64,000 nt of DNA from Sinotaia quadrata. Lineage: Eukaryota > Mollusca > Gastropoda > Architaenioglossa > Viviparidae. Position 1 is the first letter of the stretch, and each line of letters opens with the position of its first letter. Where the stretch lies: NCBI GenBank assembly GCA_028829895.1, contig CM054177.1:34435064-34499063 (forward strand), read 5' to 3'. A program made the position numbers and the translations under genes. The notes under the pieces were generated by a model, which saw only the letters and a program-made list of their open reading frames with translations, was not told the origin of the DNA and ran no database searches. Below are positions 60,688 to 64,000 of the stretch, one piece after another.

Positions 60688-61014
60688 CTGATAACGTTTT
60701 TTTAGGGTCGTAGGTCAATGTTAGTTTTGATATATATATATATATATATATACATCAGGGGTGCACAAACTTTTTAGGCAAGAGGGCCAAAGTTCCAATT
60801 GATAGCGCGTGGAGGGCCGCAAGTCAGAAAAAAACAACACAAATAATGAAATAATGTACTTTACATTCGTAATAATGGTAACATCCTAAAGTCCTCCGGG
60901 GCCGCACAGAGCCCTGTCTCGGGTCGCGATTTGTGCACCCCTGATATATACATATCTGATAACGTTCGTTAGGGTCGTATGACAGATCAATGTTAGCTTT
61001 GATATATATATATA
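60688..61014. repeat. Diverged direct repeat flanking a MITE
   Basis: CTGATAACGTT..TTAGGGTCGTA ... TCAATGTTAG.TTTGATATATATA occurs at 60688-60750 and again at 60956-61014, one copy on each side of the hAT MITE at 60756-60943. Confidence 0.8.
60756..60943. mobile_element. hAT-type MITE, 188 bp
   Basis: Begins CAGGGGTGCACAAA and ends with the inverse TTTGTGCACCCCTG. Subterminal sequences are also hAT-like (GAGGGCC.AAG, GGGCCGCA). The flanks are in a TA microsatellite, so the 8-bp duplication is only approximate (ATATACAT versus ATATATAC). No coding capacity. Confidence 0.75.
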
Positions 61015-61383
61015 TGTAAGGATAATGCATTTCATACTTATTACCTTTTCCTAATTATTTCATCAATATTTTAAGAATACTCTTTTTAAAAAAAATATTA
61101 TTTTCATAGTTAGCACTTGTTATTTTGAAAATGCTGTTTATTTGTACATAACTGTTTAGTGTGTCTGATGTCAACAGCATAACTCCTCTATTAGGAACAT
61201 TTAATCCGAAGGCTGTATATCACTACTTGTTAGTGTGTTTGAAGTTTTGCCGATTAGAGAGAATGTTCTTATATCAAAGTTATGATAAAATGGGAGCATT
61301 GCTTAGATACCTTTTTGGCAACAGTTAGGGTAGGAGTTATTTTATCTTGGGTTAAGATTGTGCTGGGCACGAAAGACATGCAT

Positions 61384-61747
61384 AGCTGCATTTTAACGAT
61401 TAATCTTCCGATTAATCACAAAGACATTTCAGGGATTAATTTATTTCATGACGATTAAATTTAACTAATTTTCTTCCTTACTTACTGAAGCAATGCCGAT
61501 ATTTAGTTGCACCGGAAGTTTTTATTTGTTTTTATTTTTTACTGCCAAAATGGCCGATTCTAAAATGAAAGATTATAAACCGAAAGGTAAATTGCGTGAT
61601 CATTTTGGTTTTAAAGTAGACGATAACAATAAAGTTATTAATGGTGAGAAGGTATACAGTATTAGTTGTTTTTTTAAAATCTATTAATTAATCGTTAATT
61701 GTTGTAAGATTAATCGTCAAAGAAATCATTAATCGTTAACAGCCCTA
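61384..61747 (+). mobile_element. hAT-like element fragment with GATTAATC-rich ends
   Basis: The right end reads ATTAATCGTTAACAGCCCT and the left has AGCTGCATTTTAACGATTAATC, an imperfect inverted pair of the type seen in hAT elements carrying BED fingers. Outer limits and target duplication are uncertain. It contains the BED-finger fragment. Confidence 0.45.
61550..61687 (+). pseudogene. BED zinc-finger N-terminal fragment of a hAT transposase
   Basis: Encodes MADSKMKDYKPKGKLRDHFG, then FKVDDNNKVINGEKVYSIS. This matches the start of BED-finger transposases (S.VW.HFGF..D..GKVI....VVC..C). The second half of the finger (the expected C..C and H..H) is lost just after GEK, where a GT (gagaag|gtatac) or a deletion breaks the homology. 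An upstream in-frame ATG exists at 61493, but the family start fits the ATG at 61550. Too short to function. Confidence 0.55.
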
Positions 61748-61840
61748 AAACCTTTCATGTTTTGGCATCGGGGAAGGGCTAGTGATGACCACTAGGTATT
61801 GGTTTAGAATATCTATAATACAATGGCTAGCATTGAATAG

Positions 61841-61870
61841 TGTGTGTGTGTGTGTGTGTGTGGGGGGGGG
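61841..61870. repeat. (GT)n microsatellite followed by poly-G
   Basis: About ten GT units and then a run of nine G. Confidence 0.97.
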
Positions 61871-62256
61871 GCGTGTGGAGAGTCTTGCCGTATCGCTGAC
61901 CCACTTCGCAACAAGAAGCCTAATATAAATGGAAAGATAGCATAAACCGTCATTTTGAAGGAGCACTTCTTAGCAGAGAAAATATATGCCACACCCACTC
62001 ATGTCGATGACTACTATCTACAGATTGTTACTCTTTGGAGGTGACAAAAATAGCCTTCCTATCGTCATACTAATTAATTATTACTGCACCCAACCCTTCT
62101 CACAATTATTTATCGATTGGTCTCTTTCGGTAAATGGTACGTTTTGGAATTCCAGGGCGTCTATTTTGGTACCCCAAGGTGAGATACTCACGACAATTAA
62201 TGACAAAACAACAATACACAGGGGACACCTACATTACAGAACAGAATGGATTAAAG

Positions 62257-62718
62257 CAGTGGTTCCAAACCTGTGGTCCGCAGTGCTTTATCAGATGGTC
62301 CGCAGTGCTTTATCAGATGGTCCGCAGCACTTTATCAGGTGGTCCGCAGTGCTTTATCAGGTGGTCCTCAATGCTTTATCAGATGGTCCGCAGTGCTTTA
62401 TCAGATGGTCCACAGTGCTTTATCAGGTGGTCCGCAGTGCTTTATAAAGGGGTCCTCAGTGCTTTATCAGGGGGTCCGCAGTGCTTTATGCAATATTTAT
62501 GTAACCAATAAATTGTTCGTAGACAATATTTTTAAATACTATTACCTCATAATTTCCTTGTCATCAACTTGTGTTATTGAATTTTACGTCTTTTTCATGT
62601 AATGAATAAAAACAATTCAGTATTCATAGCATTGCGACATTATATATAAGCTAGTGGTCCTCAACTTATATGTAGTTGAAAAAGTAGTCCTTAGATGTAA
62701 AGAGGTTGGGAACTACTG
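62257..62718. mobile_element. hAT-type non-autonomous element with internal minisatellite
   Basis: Starts CAGTGGTTCCAAACCT (62257) and ends with an inverse relative, AGGTTGGGAACTACTG (62703-62718). The flanks GATTAAAG and GATTAATC agree at six of eight bases, consistent with an aged hAT target duplication. It has no transposase. A 22-bp minisatellite has grown next to the left end. Confidence 0.65.
62272..62490. repeat. Minisatellite, 22-bp unit, about ten copies
   Basis: ggtccgcagtgctttatcag then at (or gt) repeats inside the hAT element. 22 is not a multiple of three, which explains why all three + frames show the same peptide-like repeat (SALSDGPQCFIRWSAVLYQM). None is a real gene. Confidence 0.95.
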
Positions 62719-62744
62719 GATTAATCAAACGGTTAGAACAAGAA

Positions 62745-62880
62745 TAAAATCCGATATAAATTCTATACCACTAGAAAGCTGATTAAGTACAGTTAAAACA
62801 GAGTGGACTAATCAAACATTTAAGAAATACAAATACAATTTGATATAAATTCTTTACCATTAGATGTCGGTTTAAGATTT
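62745..62880. repeat. Diverged direct repeat, about 75 bp x 2
   Basis: AAAATCCGATATAAATTCTATACCACTAGA and TACAATTTGATATAAATTCTTTACCATTAGA occur one after the other. Confidence 0.6.
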
Positions 62881-63150
62881 ATTGATATCACCACTCATCT
62901 CTCTTACTTGGCGGATATGCAGAAATTTTGTGTGGCAGTAGATGTTTGTCTTCGATGTTGTGGAAGAGAGAAAACCTTTACAGCGTCCGCATATCCACCA
63001 AGTGAGAGAGACGAGTGGTGTCTGCTGGAGAATTATTAATAACATAATTTAAGATTCTCATCACTTGTAATTAGTTATTGATGATTAATTAATTAATAAT
63101 AATCATTACTATTAACTAGGTGGCGTTGGCATCATAGTACCCCTTCAAGG
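62880..63150 (-). mobile_element. Fold-back non-autonomous repeat, copy 2
   Basis: Forms a hairpin of its own: CACCACTCATCTCTCTTACT (about 62891) pairs with AGTGAGAGAGACGAGTGGTG (about 63000-63019), with TGGCGGATATGC also mirrored as GCATATCCACCA. The complement of its right half matches 53283-53600. Two opposed copies about 9.5 kb apart and the hairpin suggest a MITE-like mobile element. No coding capacity. Confidence 0.6.
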
Positions 63151-64000
63151 CACTTAATACAACTGTTCCAGAATTTTCGATGCCCTCACAAGAACACCTT
63201 AGAGAATCATCCAGACACGCGGAGTGTTCTTGAATCTTCCTGTGCACTACTCAACACACCACGAGGAATGTTTAAAATAATCGTTGTGAATTCTTGAGAC
63301 CAAACTAAAGCCTCAATTTTCGCCATATTGGCTCTCAAACAGAATTCACAGGAATTAACTTACAGCAACACGTTTTACTGATACGTTGATGACAATGCTG
63401 GTTGCACACACCAGTGTGACCTGTTAAAGTACAATTGTCACTGTGATCTGAAGCAGATCAAAGCATCATAGAAAAAAGGCATGCATTTCTCTGCAAAAGT
63501 CAAATTAAGGCAGTGCTAAATTTCAGGCAGATTTCATCTCTAAAGTCCTTTCTCTCTTTCAAACATTCCCACTTGCAAATCCTACAACAATTTTGTTAGC
63601 CCAATACATACACAGCATAAGAAATATAGCATCAATCAAAAAACCACAAGTATAATGTGCGACATAATCAAATTAGTGAATGTCGAAATAATGGTTTAAT
63701 TACATAAGCTTTCTCCATTTCAAATCATAGATCAATAACAAATATGAATAATTCTATTCCAATTCAAATCATAGATCAATAACAAACATGTATGAATAAT
63801 TCTAAGTCCATTCTTCCTTTATCTGTCAGTTAACTTACCATAAGCTAACAATTGCCTTTATGACTGGACTTGAGTTTCGTCAAAATCAAAGTGATTAAAA
63901 TATAGAACTTCTTCAATAAAGTAACTTTTGGTCCATCCCCATTGGAAGAATTTGTTATGAACAAATGTGGGACTATTAGAAAAACTACTCATTCAGTTGG
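63151..64000. other. Non-coding DNA with one short duplication
   Basis: TTCAAATCATAGATCAATAACAAA.ATG...GAATAATTCTA occurs twice at 63718-63805. Nothing else is recognised before the window edge. Confidence 0.6.

Noticed and set aside
61986..62602. Three overlapping + strand frames with SALSDGPQCFIRW repeats
   Set aside because: The same 22-bp minisatellite read in three frames inside a non-autonomous element.
1..64000. CRISPR array, operon, prophage or other prokaryotic systems
   Set aside because: The window is intron-containing animal DNA; the regular repeats are directly adjacent minisatellite units without unique spacers.

Overview
The window is AT-rich animal genomic DNA with long introns, dense minisatellites and many decayed cut-and-paste transposons. 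It holds one confidently recognised host gene, a SNAP-25 family t-SNARE (SNAP25) on the + strand. The conserved exon structure, an insect/mollusc-like cysteine cluster (CCGLC followed by LPW) and the repeat style suggest a lophotrochozoan invertebrate, probably a mollusc. That placement is inference; no species can be read from the sequence.

Layout: 160-1070 carries a decayed hAT transposase on the - strand. From 2608 to about 32750 lies SNAP25, with nine coding exons that assemble into seven-exon messages of 639 bp and a 212-residue protein. Two positions are duplicated. Coding exon 3 exists as 3a (7843-7891) and 3b (10405-10453), both 49 bp and in the same phase. The terminal exon exists as 7a (30705-30773) and 7b (32675-32743), both 69 bp with their own stop codon. 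The pairs lie in the first and second SNARE helices, so up to four full-length isoforms are possible. The 118-bp exon that is duplicated in vertebrate SNAP25 is single here. The introns hold a 351-bp tandem duplication, a pogo/Tigger-like remnant, piggyBac-like relics in inverted arrangement, and an unclassified 2.2-kb element with 13-bp terminal inverted repeats and a 7-bp target duplication.

From about 33 kb to the right edge I find no convincing host gene. This part holds a pogo-like element (35450-36368) and degenerate tandem repeats (39.7-40.9 kb). Four hAT-type elements can be delimited from termini, two of them with perfect 8-bp target duplications: 44320-46430, 54319-55088, 60756-60943 and 62257-62718. 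There is also a fold-back repeat family with two opposed copies, a BED-finger fragment, a CpG-rich island near 59.2-59.65 kb, and an unusually dense cluster of minisatellites between 55.6 and 60.1 kb with at least seven unrelated unit lengths.

The main biological point is the SNAP25 locus: an exon-duplication scheme for diversifying a neuronal SNARE at two positions, both different from the vertebrate one.
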